A stretch of DNA of 64,000 nucleotides from Methylobacterium sp. C25 (GCF_021352225.1 NZ_JAAUVI010000015.1:36617-100616), one strand, 5' to 3'. Counted from the first letter of the stretch, positions 41,953 through 50,465 are shown. Notes: generated from the letters alone by a model not told the origin. Translations and numbers: made by a program.

Positions 41953-42357
41953 GCCGGTCGCATATCGCGCCGCGGAGAATGGCACAATTTGCACCCCGGT
42001 AGATGGTCTCATGGAATGATTGAGGTTTGTCGGGCATGCCGGTTGCCCCAAAATGATCGACCTCAGAATTACTAAATCAGTTTGAGAGCGACCGAGTTGG
42101 GCATTAGATGAACGGCTTAACTGGCCAAAATCGGGATGGCAGCTTGCGGCGTACCATTGTAGCGAGCGACCGTACCCGGCTCCCGGCTTTCGACCTACCC
42201 TTATGGTGGCGACCCCAAATCTTCGAGCGCTCAGCTCAGCCGATCTTCGTTCCCGAAGCTGAATCCAATGAAGTCGAGGGGATGTCGAGAACTCGGCCGA
42301 CCCCAATGCGACAAATCGTTCCGATCAAGAAATGCATGAATTCAGACGATGAGTAGG
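41953..42357. other. intergenic region without a supported gene
   Basis: About 400 bases with an AT-richer patch near 42050-42090 (AGAATTACTAAATCAGTTTG) that could hold the MarR promoter and operator. A rightward 82-codon frame from 42108 has atypical codon use and no recognisable protein, so it is not called. Confidence 0.5.
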
Positions 42358-42378
42358 CCGCCGGGGCTGCCCCGGCGC
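42358..42378 (-). terminator. hairpin after the DJ-1/PfpI gene
   Basis: CGCCGGGG-CTG-CCCCGGCG forms an 8-bp stem just after the stop at 42383 on the minus strand. No T-run follows, so it is a weak candidate. Confidence 0.35.
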
Positions 42379-42382
42379 CTCA

Positions 42383-42952
42383 TCAGGCGCTCTCAGCCTG
42401 CCCAGCATGGCGCCCCTCCGAGAATTCCTCGACGATCTTGGCGCAAAATGCTGGCAAGTCCTTTGGGTTGCGGCTCGTCACCAATCCCTGGTCGGTAACC
42501 ACCTCCTGGTCGACCCACTCGCCGCCGGCGTTGCGAATGTCCGTTTGCAGAGTCGGATACGAGGTCAACTTCCGACCTCGAACGACATCCGCTTCGACTA
42601 ACGTCCATGGGCCGTGGCAGATCACGCCGATCGGCTTGCCCTGAGCCACGAAGTCATGAACGAGGGCGATGACGTCCTTGCTCGCTCTGAGTTTGTCGGC
42701 TCCTACGCAGCCGCCGGGAATGACGAGCCCGTCAAACTGTGATGCTGAGGCCCCTTCGATGGCGGCATCAACTGCGTAGCGGCCGCCTGGATCGAGGTCG
42801 CCGTTCACAGTCTCGGCCTCGCCTGCTTCGAGCCCGATCACCGTAACGGTAGCCCCGGCTTGCATGACGGCCTCGCGCGGCTTCACGAATTCAGGCTCCT
42901 CGGTGCCACGCGGCGCGATGAGAATGGCGATCTTCTTGCCTTGCAGGCTCAT
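42383..42952 (-). CDS. DJ-1/PfpI-family protein (YhbO/type 1 glutamine amidotransferase-like)
   Basis: 189 residues. KKIAILIAPRGTEEPEFVKPREAV starts the fold with the conserved Glu. FDGLVIPGGCVGADKLR and the nucleophile elbow GVICHGPWTL (Cys) follow, then GRKLTSYPTLQTDIRNAGGEWVDQEVV. Homologues act as glyoxalase III, deglycase-like or stress proteins. ATG at 42952. It is divergent from the catalase-like gene at 43103, which has an EcfG-type promoter; this gene's own upstream region has a GGAAC but no matching -10. Confidence 0.9.
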   Translation of the reverse strand: MSLQGKKIAILIAPRGTEEPEFVKPREAVMQAGATVTVIGLEAGEAETVNGDLDPGGRYAVDAAIEGASASQFDGLVIPGGCVGADKLRASKDVIALVHDFVAQGKPIGVICHGPWTLVEADVVRGRKLTSYPTLQTDIRNAGGEWVDQEVVTDQGLVTSRNPKDLPAFCAKIVEEFSEGRHAGQAESA

Positions 42953-43048
42953 GACGGTCTTCCCGAGATGCGAAATGGCTGGCGTGCGAGACGCCATATG
43001 CCGCGACAATCACAGGGGCCGTCCAACGTTCCCACTCGATCGGCATCC

Positions 43049-43073
43049 GGAACAGGAAGGCAAGCGAGAGGTT
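43049..43073 (+). promoter_or_regulatory. candidate EcfG-type promoter
   Basis: GGAAC, 16 bases, GGTT. The -10 box is 30 bases before the ATG of the catalase-family gene at 43103. This is one of the closest matches to the consensus in the window. Confidence 0.6.
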
Positions 43074-43102
43074 CACCTGGAAGTTGAACGAAGGTGAAAC
43101 AC

Positions 43103-44176
43103 ATGACCTTGGCTGCTCCCGTCCGCTACAGCCCCGATGTCGAGGACGTGAAGCCGAGTGAAGGCCAGACCATCGAACAGTTGAACCAGACCTTCGACAC
43201 AATCCTTCAGACGGTGGCCGACGATTCCGGCCACGCGGTCCGCGCCGTTCATGCCAAGGCGCATGGCATCCTCGAAGGCACGCTGACCGTCGAAGCCGAC
43301 CTGCCGCTGGAGCTCGCACAGGGCATGTTCGCCACGTCGGGCGAGCACAAGGTTTTCATGCGCTTATCAACGAACGCCGGCGACATCTTGCCCGACGCGG
43401 TATCGCTTCCCCGTGGCCTCGCTTTGAAGGTGCTCGACGTGCCGGGCGAACGCCTGCCCGATGCCGAGGGCACAACTCAGAACTTCATCATGGTCAATGG
43501 CAACGTCTTCCAGGCCCCGGACGCCGAGAAGTTTCTGGGAAGCCTAAAGCTGCTAGCTAAGACTACGGACCGGATTGAGCGCGTGAAGGTGGCGGCGTCC
43601 TCGGTTCTGCGCGGCGTCAATAAGGCACTGCAAGCCGTTGGGGTCGAAAGTCCCGCCATTGCTTCGCTCGGTGGAGCTCCAAACGTCGACCCTCTCGGAG
43701 AGACATATTACAGCGTCACCCCGTTCCGGTATGGCGACCACATCGCGAAGTTCTCACTAGCGCCCGTCTCGCACAGCCTGACCGCACGGACGGGCAACTC
43801 GATCGATGCTACGGGCCGTCCCAACGCGCTCCGCGAGACCGTGCAATCCGAGATGCAAGGTATCGAGGGCGTCTGGGAGTTTCGGGTTCAATTGTGCCGC
43901 GACCTCAAGCGCCAACCTGTCGAAGATCCGACGATCGAGTGGAACGAGGACGAGGCGCCCTTCGTGAAAGTCGCGACTGTGAGGGTGCAGCCTCAGGACA
44001 GCTGGAGTTCGGAGCGCGTCGATGCCGTCGACGAGCACATGCGCTTCAGCATTTGGACGGGGCTCGTAGCGCATCGTCCGCTTGGCAACATCAATCGGGC
44101 GCGGAATGCGACCTACCAGCATTCCGCGGAGTTCCGGCAGCGTTTCAACGGCTGTCCGATCCACGAACCGGCTTGA
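43103..44176 (+). CDS. catalase-family haem protein (short, SrpA-like)
   Basis: 357 residues, shorter than true catalases. The distal-side segment is VHAKAHGILEGTL, with the catalytic His in VHA. MRLSTNAGDILPD corresponds to the catalase VRFS region. The proximal Tyr is likely in RARNATYQHSAEFRQRF. The usual GNN motif is replaced by MVNGNVF. Members are organic-solvent or stress induced and may be peroxidases. The ATG at 43103 with AAGGTG upstream was preferred to a GTG three codons earlier. It is preceded by a good EcfG promoter match. About 270 bases after it hold no clear gene. Confidence 0.85.
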   Translation: MTLAAPVRYSPDVEDVKPSEGQTIEQLNQTFDTILQTVADDSGHAVRAVHAKAHGILEGTLTVEADLPLELAQGMFATSGEHKVFMRLSTNAGDILPDAVSLPRGLALKVLDVPGERLPDAEGTTQNFIMVNGNVFQAPDAEKFLGSLKLLAKTTDRIERVKVAASSVLRGVNKALQAVGVESPAIASLGGAPNVDPLGETYYSVTPFRYGDHIAKFSLAPVSHSLTARTGNSIDATGRPNALRETVQSEMQGIEGVWEFRVQLCRDLKRQPVEDPTIEWNEDEAPFVKVATVRVQPQDSWSSERVDAVDEHMRFSIWTGLVAHRPLGNINRARNATYQHSAEFRQRFNGCPIHEPA

Positions 44177-44447
44177 TTACCTGAACGGCGATGGTTGGCA
44201 GAAACCGGCTCATCGAACCCCCACGCATTTCCGCTGGGCTATCTTGCAGTAGTTGATACGGCGGTGCCGGAGGCAGGCGCCTTGGTCTTCGGTCTGCTTG
44301 CCTCGGCAATTTGGATTGGCGTGACGGTCGCGGACGTCTTGGTCGCCCAATCCACCCTCCGGCCCATGAGGAAGGGCTCCGGGTACGCCTTCGACGAACT
44401 GTCGGCGGCTTGGGGCGGCGGCGTGATCGCGCGCTATCTCTGCATCC

Positions 44448-46061
44448 ATGTTCGTGTTCGAGTGGATTGTCGGAGTTCTCTTTGGAGCGGTATTGCTTGC
44501 CGCGCTCGCGAGAAAATGCGGCGTTCCGTATCCGGCCTTCCTCGCAATGGGTGGTGTCGGACTGGCGTTCGCGCCCGGCGTACCGAACCTAAAGCTCGAT
44601 CCAGAGCTCGCGTTGGCGCTGTTTCTAGCGCCGGTCCTACTGGATGCGGGCTACGACACCTCCTTACGGGATTTGCGAGCGAACTGGCGCCCGATTGCTG
44701 GCCTTGCGCTCGGCGCCGTCGGCGTCACGACCATCGCTGTGGCGGTCGTTGTGAAGGTGCTCGTCCCCGACGTCCCGATCTCGGCGGCGATCGTTCTCGG
44801 GGCTGTCGTCGCTCCGCCTGATGCGGTCGCTGCGCTTTCGGTCCTGCGGCACGTGAACCTGCCGCATCGTCTCGCCACCATCCTGCGGGGCGAGAGCCTG
44901 CTCAACGATGCAAGCGCGCTGCTCATCTATCGGCTCGGGGTCGCCGCTGCCGCGAGCGGAACTCTCGTGCCCTCAGATTTGTGGCCGGCGTTCTTGATCG
45001 GCGTCGTCGGCGGCCTGACCGCTGGTCCGGTGCTCGGTGTGATCTCCCTCCGGTTGATGCGGATATTCGAAGATCCGGCAACGACCATCGTCCTCCAGTT
45101 CGTGCTCGCCTTCGGCATCTGGCTGGTCGCCGAGCGCCTCGGACTATCCGGGGTCCTCACGGTGGTGAGTTACGCCATCACGGTCGCCCGGCACGCACCT
45201 GAACAGACCAGCCCGCGCAAGCGGATCGTCTCGTATGCCGTGTGGGATACGGCCATCTTCGTTCTCAACGTGCTGGCGTTCGTCCTCATCGGCAACCAAA
45301 TCGGACCGATCTTGGAAGGGCTCGGGCCGCAGCAAAGGCTCTCGTATGGGCTCGTGGCCGGCGCCGTGACGGTGACCGTCGTCCTCGTGCGCATCGCCTG
45401 GGTCGTTCCGGCAAGTGGCATCCGACGGATCGGGTTCAGCCGAGGTGCGACGGGCAAGAGCTCGGTGCTTGGCGTTGGGACCGAGTTCGAGAGGGGTCTG
45501 GCGCACGAACGGCTCGGCTCGCCGGATCTAGGACCGATGGCGGGTCTTGCCGTAGCCTGGGCCGGGATGCGCGGGCTCGTCACGATCGCCACCGCCCTCG
45601 CACTCCCCGATGAAGGGCCCGGATTTCCCTACCGCGATTTGATCGTGCTGACCGCCTTCAGCGTCGTCATCGGCACGCTCGTGCTTCAGGGCCTCACACT
45701 GCGGCCCCTACTGGCGTGGCTACGTCTCGAGGACGACGATCCCGTCGGGCACGAAGTGGGCTGGGGCCGAGCGGAAGCCTACTCGGCGGCGATCGACAGC
45801 CTCGATGGCGATGAAACCGAAGGCGCGGAGGTCTTGCGTCAAGAGTTTCGGACCGCTCTCGAGGAAGCAGAGATCGACGAGAAGGGGCTAGCTTCCGAAG
45901 GTCTGCCCGCCGACGCGGCTCGCCGTCGGGCAATTACCGCGGCCCGGGACCGAGTTCTCCATATGCGCAGGGACGGGTTGATCGGGGACGATGCCTACTA
46001 CGTCCTCGAGCAGGAGTTCGATTGGGCCGAACTCAGCGTGACTCCGCGCGAAGACGCTTGA
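44448..46061 (+). CDS. Na+/H+ antiporter (CPA1 family)
   Basis: 537 residues. About 12 membrane helices, starting FVFEWIVGVLFGAVLLAALARKCG. Motifs include LFLAPVLLDAGYDTSLRDLRANWRPI, VAPPDAVAALSVLRHVNLPHR, the ion-site LRGESLLNDASALLIY (the ND pair) and WAGMRGLVTIATALALP. A ~100-residue acidic cytosolic tail follows. It exchanges Na+ or K+ for H+ across the inner membrane. ATG at 44448 immediately precedes the first helix. Confidence 0.93.
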   Translation: MFVFEWIVGVLFGAVLLAALARKCGVPYPAFLAMGGVGLAFAPGVPNLKLDPELALALFLAPVLLDAGYDTSLRDLRANWRPIAGLALGAVGVTTIAVAVVVKVLVPDVPISAAIVLGAVVAPPDAVAALSVLRHVNLPHRLATILRGESLLNDASALLIYRLGVAAAASGTLVPSDLWPAFLIGVVGGLTAGPVLGVISLRLMRIFEDPATTIVLQFVLAFGIWLVAERLGLSGVLTVVSYAITVARHAPEQTSPRKRIVSYAVWDTAIFVLNVLAFVLIGNQIGPILEGLGPQQRLSYGLVAGAVTVTVVLVRIAWVVPASGIRRIGFSRGATGKSSVLGVGTEFERGLAHERLGSPDLGPMAGLAVAWAGMRGLVTIATALALPDEGPGFPYRDLIVLTAFSVVIGTLVLQGLTLRPLLAWLRLEDDDPVGHEVGWGRAEAYSAAIDSLDGDETEGAEVLRQEFRTALEEAEIDEKGLASEGLPADAARRRAITAARDRVLHMRRDGLIGDDAYYVLEQEFDWAELSVTPREDA

Positions 46062-46392
46062 ATGCCCACTTCGGCTGGCCGAATGCGCTTGAGAGCCCTC
46101 AGGAGCAGCTTGAGCGACTCGACGACGTCGCGACAGTCCATGAGCTCGTCGACGCGCTGGTCGGGTGCGAGGGACGTTCCAGGTCCTCATGTTTTACTGG
46201 AGGCTAGACTTGCCTCGGACATCTCGCAGCTCGAACGGGGAAGGCTCCAGCCGTCGCCGCGCAGGCCCGCGGCGGTCCGATCGCGATACGCCGAATATGG
46301 CGATAGATGACTGGCTTTTGGTTCGGCCCAGGAACCGTGACCCGCCCGGAAGATTGGCCATCGAAGCCACTCCGGCGACGAGGATGGACACC
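46062..46392. other. intergenic region, weak EcfG-like site, no supported gene
   Basis: The frame ending at 46207 has QEQLERLDDVATVHELVDAL, faintly like a DUF4351 tail, but no start or body. At 46331-46355 GGAAC, 16 bases, GATT lies 38 bases before the ATG at 46393; it has one mismatch in the -10. Confidence 0.35.
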
Positions 46393-46602
46393 ATGACGAC
46401 CGATGTCGAGAAGCACCGCGAACTGCTGGGCGCCCTGAAGAGCGCCCAGGGCAAGAATGATGGCTCTTTCGAACAAGCCGTGACAGCCGCCTTCGAACAC
46501 GCCTTCGAGCACCTGGAGCGTCTGAACAACCATGTCTCGTCCGGCGGCCCGGACGGAGAGGATCGCCATCTCAAACCCGGCGAGTCGGCCACCCTGCGGT
46601 AG
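46393..46602 (+). CDS. small hypothetical protein (69 aa)
   Basis: 69 residues, MTTDVEKHRELLGALKSAQG, then FEQAVTAAFEHAFEHLERLN, two amphipathic helices, and a polar tail ending ESATLR. A CGACGAGG site lies about 8 bases before the ATG. It may be a small helical stress protein; no family recognised. The neighbourhood is otherwise stress genes. A longer frame upstream is rejected because it is out of character with the codon use. Confidence 0.6.
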   Translation: MTTDVEKHRELLGALKSAQGKNDGSFEQAVTAAFEHAFEHLERLNNHVSSGGPDGEDRHLKPGESATLR

Positions 46603-46722
46603 GGGTGGAAGGAGGCGCGAAGGTCGCGTTCTTCGCGTGGCCGACGAAGAACGAGCGCGCCTGCCGATTATCGGGGCTACCGGCGTCAAAGCATCCTCAA
46701 TAGCTGTGCGGGGTATCGCTAC

Positions 46723-46814
46723 CGATCGGTACGGCGACGTCGGGTCACTCCCGAAAACCGCAATCACGTCTCGTTGATATGCACGAACAATAGGACATCG
46801 CATCCGTTGGAGCG
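46723..46814. repeat. dispersed repeat F, copy 2
   Basis: Partner of 31886-31977, about 92 bases. This copy holds an intact EcfG-type promoter (46784-46808) feeding the secreted protein at 46850, whereas the other copy has lost the -35. Read leftwards both copies encode YQRDVIA(V/I)FGSDPTSPYRS, suggesting they once came from the end of a coding region. Confidence 0.65.
46784..46808 (+). promoter_or_regulatory. candidate EcfG-type promoter
   Basis: CGAAC, 16 bases, CGTT. The -10 box is about 42 bases before the ATG at 46850. The -10 matches the consensus exactly. Confidence 0.6.
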
Positions 46815-46849
46815 TCTCACCCGCCTTGCTCCCGAAATGCGGATTAGCC

Positions 46850-47119
46850 ATGAACCGACTTCTCACTGCCGCCTTCGTTCTCGCCATTGCCTCTCCGGCC
46901 TTGGCCCAGACGCCGCCCGCAAAAACCACTAGCCCCGCCGGCACGGATTTGGGTACGGCCCCGTCATCACCTCAAAATGGCGGTCCCGGCTCGAACACGG
47001 AGGTTCCCCGCAGCGGCTTGGGGTCGGGTACGATTTCGAACAATCCTGGCGCATCCGGAAATGCCGAACGTCCGGAAGTCGGGCGTCCCAACACGGGCGG
47101 CGGTGGTGGCAACAACTGA
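46850..47119 (+). CDS. small secreted Gly/Asn/Pro-rich protein
   Basis: 89 residues. Signal peptide MNRLLTAAFVLAIASPALA, cleaved after ALA near residue 19. The mature 70 residues are Pro, Gly, Thr, Ser and Asn, ending RPNTGGGGGNN; predicted disordered, periplasmic. It resembles in character the protein at 32407 but shares no clear motif. An EcfG-type promoter lies 42 bases upstream, so general-stress induction is likely. Confidence 0.75.
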   Translation: MNRLLTAAFVLAIASPALAQTPPAKTTSPAGTDLGTAPSSPQNGGPGSNTEVPRSGLGSGTISNNPGASGNAERPEVGRPNTGGGGGNN

Positions 47120-47303
47120 CGCCAAGCTGAAACAAGGGCGGTCCGGCGTTGGCCGGATCGTCTTTGATGCTTTGGGGGACATCAAACCGAGGTCGTGAAA
47201 CGGACGGCAATATTTCAGATTCATTTATTCGCGCGCCACCGGGCCGCCGGGAACTTGGCTGCTGGTAGGTCGAATTCCTCTCAAAACCATTGAGAGGAAA
47301 CCC

Positions 47304-47480
47304 ATGGACAACTCTATCCTGATCATCGTCCTAGCAATCGCAACGCTCATCATCGTCGTGGTGGTTGCGAGTGTCATGCGCGGTCGCGTCGCAAAGGCGA
47401 AAGGCGATCCCGACCGTTCCAGCTTCACTAAGCATCATGGAGAGGCGCCCAGACCCAACCGACCGGGCACGGACCATTGA
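47304..47480 (+). CDS. small single-span membrane protein (58 aa)
   Basis: 58 residues: MDNSILIIVLAIATLIIVVV and VASVM form one membrane helix, followed by a basic loop (RGRVAKAKGD) and a polar tail (HHGEAPRPNRPGTDH). GAGAGGAAACCC precedes the ATG, a strong site. Too small for most gene callers. A GGAAC lies 50 bases upstream, with a CGAA instead of CGTT 16 bases later, so an EcfG promoter is possible but poor. Function unknown; probably inserts with its C terminus in the cytoplasm. Confidence 0.75.
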   Translation: MDNSILIIVLAIATLIIVVVVASVMRGRVAKAKGDPDRSSFTKHHGEAPRPNRPGTDH

Positions 47481-47520
47481 AGGCAAAAAAGTCCGCTCGG
47501 TTCACCGCCGCATGATCGAA

Positions 47521-47558
47521 CTGTGAAGCCGAGCTGCCGAAGCAGCTCGGCTTCACAG
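47521..47558. terminator. 17-bp perfect hairpin with CGAA loop
   Basis: CTGTGAAGCCGAGCTGC and GCAGCTCGGCTTCACAG pair perfectly over 17 bp around a CGAA tetraloop. There is no T-run on either side, so it could be a terminator, an RNA stability element or a mobile repeat end. It lies between the small membrane protein and the katE gene. Its right arm belongs to dispersed repeat G (47543-47590), also found at 31538-31585. Confidence 0.6.
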
Positions 47559-47590
47559 GAAAACGCACTTCAAGCCATGGATTGCCCTTT
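47543..47590. repeat. dispersed repeat G, copy 2
   Basis: Matches 31538-31585 over about 48 bases (CAGCTCGGCTTC, then A/G-rich bases, AACGC and GCCATG-ATTG). It forms the right arm of the long hairpin here. Confidence 0.45.
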
Positions 47591-47721
47591 TCCGATCGTG
47601 AGTGCGCGGATCGGCTCGACATTTCAGACTTAAAGCAGTCGGCGATCCAACCCCACCGGATCAGGGCCCGACGAAGCATCTCGTCCTGATCGGGCCTTTC
47701 AGACAAAAACTCGTCCAATGC

Positions 47722-47746
47722 GAAACTAGCTGGCCGTCGGAAGGTT
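47722..47746 (+). promoter_or_regulatory. candidate EcfG-type promoter
   Basis: GAAAC, 16 bases, GGTT, with the -10 28 bases before the katE ATG. The -35 has one mismatch from GGAAC. Confidence 0.45.
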
Positions 47747-47773
47747 TGCGGGTCGAAGCCAGCGAGGACCTTC

Positions 47774-49855
47774 ATGAGCGACAGCACCGACCGCATTACC
47801 GGCCATGGTGGGGAGACGCATCAAATTACTGATGCCGACCACCCGGTCCTGACGACCAACCACGGCGTTCCGGTAAGCGACAACCAGAACCAACTGAAGG
47901 CGGGCCATCGCGGTCCCGTCCTGCTCGAGGACGAGGTCTATCGCGAGAAGATCAACCACTTCGACCACGAGCGCATCCCTGAGCGGATCGTGCACGCCCG
48001 CGGCACCGGTGCCCACGGCTACTTCGAGTGCACCCAGTCGCTGTCCGACATCACTCGGGCGGATCTCTTCCAGAAGAAGGGCCAGCGGACCGATGTTTTC
48101 GTGCGGTTCTCGACGGTCGCTGGCGGTGCGGGATCCGTCGACAATCCGCGCGACGTGCGTGGCTTCGCCGTCAAGTTCTACACCCGAGAGGGCAACTGGG
48201 ATCTCGTCGGCAACAACATTCCGATCTTCTTCATCCAGGACGCGATCAAGTTTCCTGACCTGATCCATGCGGCGAAGATGGAAGCCGACCGCGGCTATCC
48301 ACAGGCCGCAACCGCGCACGACACGTTCTGGGACTTCATCAGCCTGATGCCCGAGACCACCCACATGGCCATGTGGATCATGTCGGATCGCACGCTGCCG
48401 CGCAGCTTTGCGACGATGGAGGGCTTCGGGATCCACACGTTCCGCTTCGTCAACGGCGAGGGTAAATCCACCTTCGTCAAATTCCACTGGAAGCCGAAGG
48501 CCGGCATGGCCTCGACCATTTGGGATGAGACCGTGAAGGTTGCTGGAGCCGATCCCGACTTCCAGCGGCGCGACCTGTTCGAACGGATCGGACGCGGCGA
48601 CTTTCCCGAATGGGATCTCGGCGTTCAGCTCTTCGACGAAGAGTTCGCCAACAGCCAGCCCTACGACGTGCTCGACGCGACGAAGATCATTCCCGAAGAG
48701 GTTCTACCGGTCCGGATCATCGGGAAGCTCGTTCTCGATCGATACCCCGACAACTTCTTCGCCGAGACCGAGCAGGTGGCGTTCTGCCCGAGCCACATAG
48801 TGCCGGGGATCGACCACTCGAACGATCCGCTTCTGCAGGGGCGGCTGTTCTCCTACCAGGACACGCAGATCAAGAGGCTCGGCACTACAAACTGGCACCA
48901 GCTCCCCATCAACCAGGCCAAGGGGCGAGAGGGCGGTTGCCCGTATCTGAACATGCAGCGCGACGGGCACATGCAGATGCAGGTGCCGAAGGGACGCGCC
49001 AACTATGAGCCGAACAGCCTGCATCTCGCAGGCGAAATCGGCGGCCCGCGCGAAGATCCCGAGAACGGGTTCAAGACGTTTCCGTCCGAAGAACAGGGGC
49101 AGAAGCTGCGGATCCGCCCCGAGAGCTTCGCGGACCACTACAGCCAGGCGAGACTATTCTGGCGATCGATGGATCCCGCCGAACAGGCGCACATCGCGTC
49201 GGCCTTCGTGTTTGAGCTGAGTAAGGTCTCCTTGGAGCATGTCCGCCTGGCGACGATGGCCAATCTGCGCAACGTCGACGAAGCCCTCGCCAAGAGGGTC
49301 GCGGACGGCTTGGCAATGGATCTGCCCGACGCATCGCCGACCAGCGCGCCGGTGATCGATATGGAGCCGTCGCCCGCTTTACGGGTCATCCGTGGCCCGT
49401 TGGAGAAGCACACTCTCGAAGGGCGGACCGTCGGGATACTCCTGGCGGACGGCAGCGACGCGAAAGACCTGCAGAAACTCAGGGATGCCGTCAAAAAGGC
49501 AGGCGGTCATTCGATCACGATTGCGCCGAAGGTCGGCGCAGTCCCGCTATCGGATGGCACGAAACTAAAGGCCGATGCCCAGCTGTTCGGTCAGCCGTCT
49601 GTGACAGTCGATGCCTGCGCCGTACTTCTTGCGGCAGAGGCGTGTGCGAAGCTGGTCAAGGAAGGCGCAGCCGTACAATGGGTCATGGATGCGTTCGGCC
49701 ATCTCAAGGCCATCGGTCACAATCCGGGAGCCCAGGCGCTGCTCGACAAAGCTGGTGTCGAGCCGGACGACGGTGTGGTCGAACTCGATGCTTTCGTAAA
49801 GGCTGCGACGAAGCGCTATTGGGACCGCGAATCTAAGGTCCGCACGCTCGCTTGA
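47774..49855 (+). CDS. katE: large-subunit catalase (HPII type)
   Basis: 693 residues. It breaks H2O2 to water and oxygen in the cytoplasm. Distal His74 lies in RIVHARGTGAHGYFE; Asn147-148 in VGNNIPIFF; the proximal haem ligand Tyr361 in RLFSYQDTQ. The C-terminal ~150 residues (GRTVGILLADGSDAKDLQKLRDAVKKAGG…) are the flavodoxin/DJ-1-like domain that marks large-subunit clade 2 catalases. An in-frame ATG at 47774 starts MSDSTDRITGHGG. A candidate EcfG promoter lies just upstream. Confidence 0.96.
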   Translation: MSDSTDRITGHGGETHQITDADHPVLTTNHGVPVSDNQNQLKAGHRGPVLLEDEVYREKINHFDHERIPERIVHARGTGAHGYFECTQSLSDITRADLFQKKGQRTDVFVRFSTVAGGAGSVDNPRDVRGFAVKFYTREGNWDLVGNNIPIFFIQDAIKFPDLIHAAKMEADRGYPQAATAHDTFWDFISLMPETTHMAMWIMSDRTLPRSFATMEGFGIHTFRFVNGEGKSTFVKFHWKPKAGMASTIWDETVKVAGADPDFQRRDLFERIGRGDFPEWDLGVQLFDEEFANSQPYDVLDATKIIPEEVLPVRIIGKLVLDRYPDNFFAETEQVAFCPSHIVPGIDHSNDPLLQGRLFSYQDTQIKRLGTTNWHQLPINQAKGREGGCPYLNMQRDGHMQMQVPKGRANYEPNSLHLAGEIGGPREDPENGFKTFPSEEQGQKLRIRPESFADHYSQARLFWRSMDPAEQAHIASAFVFELSKVSLEHVRLATMANLRNVDEALAKRVADGLAMDLPDASPTSAPVIDMEPSPALRVIRGPLEKHTLEGRTVGILLADGSDAKDLQKLRDAVKKAGGHSITIAPKVGAVPLSDGTKLKADAQLFGQPSVTVDACAVLLAAEACAKLVKEGAAVQWVMDAFGHLKAIGHNPGAQALLDKAGVEPDDGVVELDAFVKAATKRYWDRESKVRTLA

Positions 49856-49869
49856 GTTCGCAATTCGAC

Positions 49870-49902
49870 GGCGGGCGGCTATCGATTACAAAGCCGCTCG
49901 CC
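49870..49902 (+). terminator. hairpin after katE
   Basis: GGCGGGCGGCT and AGCCGCTCGCC form an 11-bp stem with one mismatch around an 11-base loop, 15 bases after the katE stop. No T-run follows. The remaining gap to 50146 shows no gene. Confidence 0.4.
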
Positions 49903-50146
49903 CCAACGGCTTTCGTCGTTGACCACGGCGGTATCGGACAAGATCCGGAACGTAGCCGATCTCAAGAAAACCTGACGACGGCCGATACATCGTCGTTCGC
50001 GGCAGTCTTGGGCGTCGCGCGACGCCCGATGTGGAACGGCCGATCAAGATCGCATCGTGGGCTAGCTCATGGACGCACGTCAGACATTAAGACCCTAGAA
50101 CGTACAGGCAACATATCCAATCAAAGACCATATCCGCCCACGCACG

Positions 50147-50180
50147 AAAAAGGCCGGCGCCCAGGCGCCGGCCTCTTATT
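50147..50180 (-). terminator. intrinsic terminator of the small CsbD-like gene
   Basis: GGCCGGCGCC-CA-GGCGCCGGCC is a 10-bp GC-rich palindrome. Read leftwards it is followed by TTTTTCG, as an intrinsic terminator should be; read rightwards it is followed by TCTTATTT, so it may work in both directions. Confidence 0.85.
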
Positions 50181-50194
50181 TGATCCGAGAACCA

Positions 50195-50380
50195 TCAATT
50201 ATCGGAATGGCCCGATCCAGGAGGCGTCGTCTTCGGCGCCTTGCCGTCCTCGACACGTCCCTCGTTACGCAAGTCGCGCCCCTCCTGAGCCTTTCGCTGG
50301 CTCTCGGGAGACTTGCCGTGCTCGTTGAGCTCTTCCTTGATGTAGCCAGCTGCTTCCTTGGCTTCGCCTTTGATGCTCAT
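50195..50380 (-). CDS. small CsbD-like stress protein
   Basis: 61 residues, MSIKGEAKEAAGYIKEELNE followed by HGKSPESQRKAQEGRDLRNEGR, then a Gly/Pro/His tail. Highly charged and helical, like CsbD-family general-stress proteins, although shorter. GGAGA lies 9 bases before the ATG. It has an EcfG-like promoter about 60 bases upstream and a strong terminator downstream, so it is probably a single-gene transcript. Confidence 0.75.
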   Translation of the reverse strand: MSIKGEAKEAAGYIKEELNEHGKSPESQRKAQEGRDLRNEGRVEDGKAPKTTPPGSGHSDN

Positions 50381-50440
50381 GATCACCATTCTCCAAATCT
50401 GAACGCTGTCGGTCACTCGACGGCGATCTGGTGCGACGGC

Positions 50441-50465
50441 AACCGCAGGCACCCCACAAGGTTTC
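50441..50465 (-). promoter_or_regulatory. candidate EcfG-type promoter
   Basis: On the minus strand GAAAC, 16 bases, GGTT, about 60 bases before the CsbD-like gene's ATG at 50380. One mismatch in the -35. Confidence 0.45.

Noticed and set aside
42108..42356. 82-codon rightward frame upstream of the DJ-1/PfpI gene
   Set aside because: Codon third positions are not GC-rich as in neighbours, no family, and the region looks like a regulatory gap.
44195..44447. Frame with one hydrophobic helix between the catalase-like and antiporter genes
   Set aside because: It has a plausible membrane segment (ALVFGLLASAIWIGV) but starts TTG and runs out of frame into the antiporter gene; a start and a natural end are both missing. 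It may be debris.
46022..46207. DUF4351-like tail after the antiporter
   Set aside because: Only about 25 residues resemble the domain, with no body or start; not enough to call a pseudogene.
46204..46944. 246-codon leftward frame across repeat F copy 2
   Set aside because: Its only notable part is the peptide shared with copy 1 (YQRDVIA…); the rest is opposite-strand shadow of small rightward genes.
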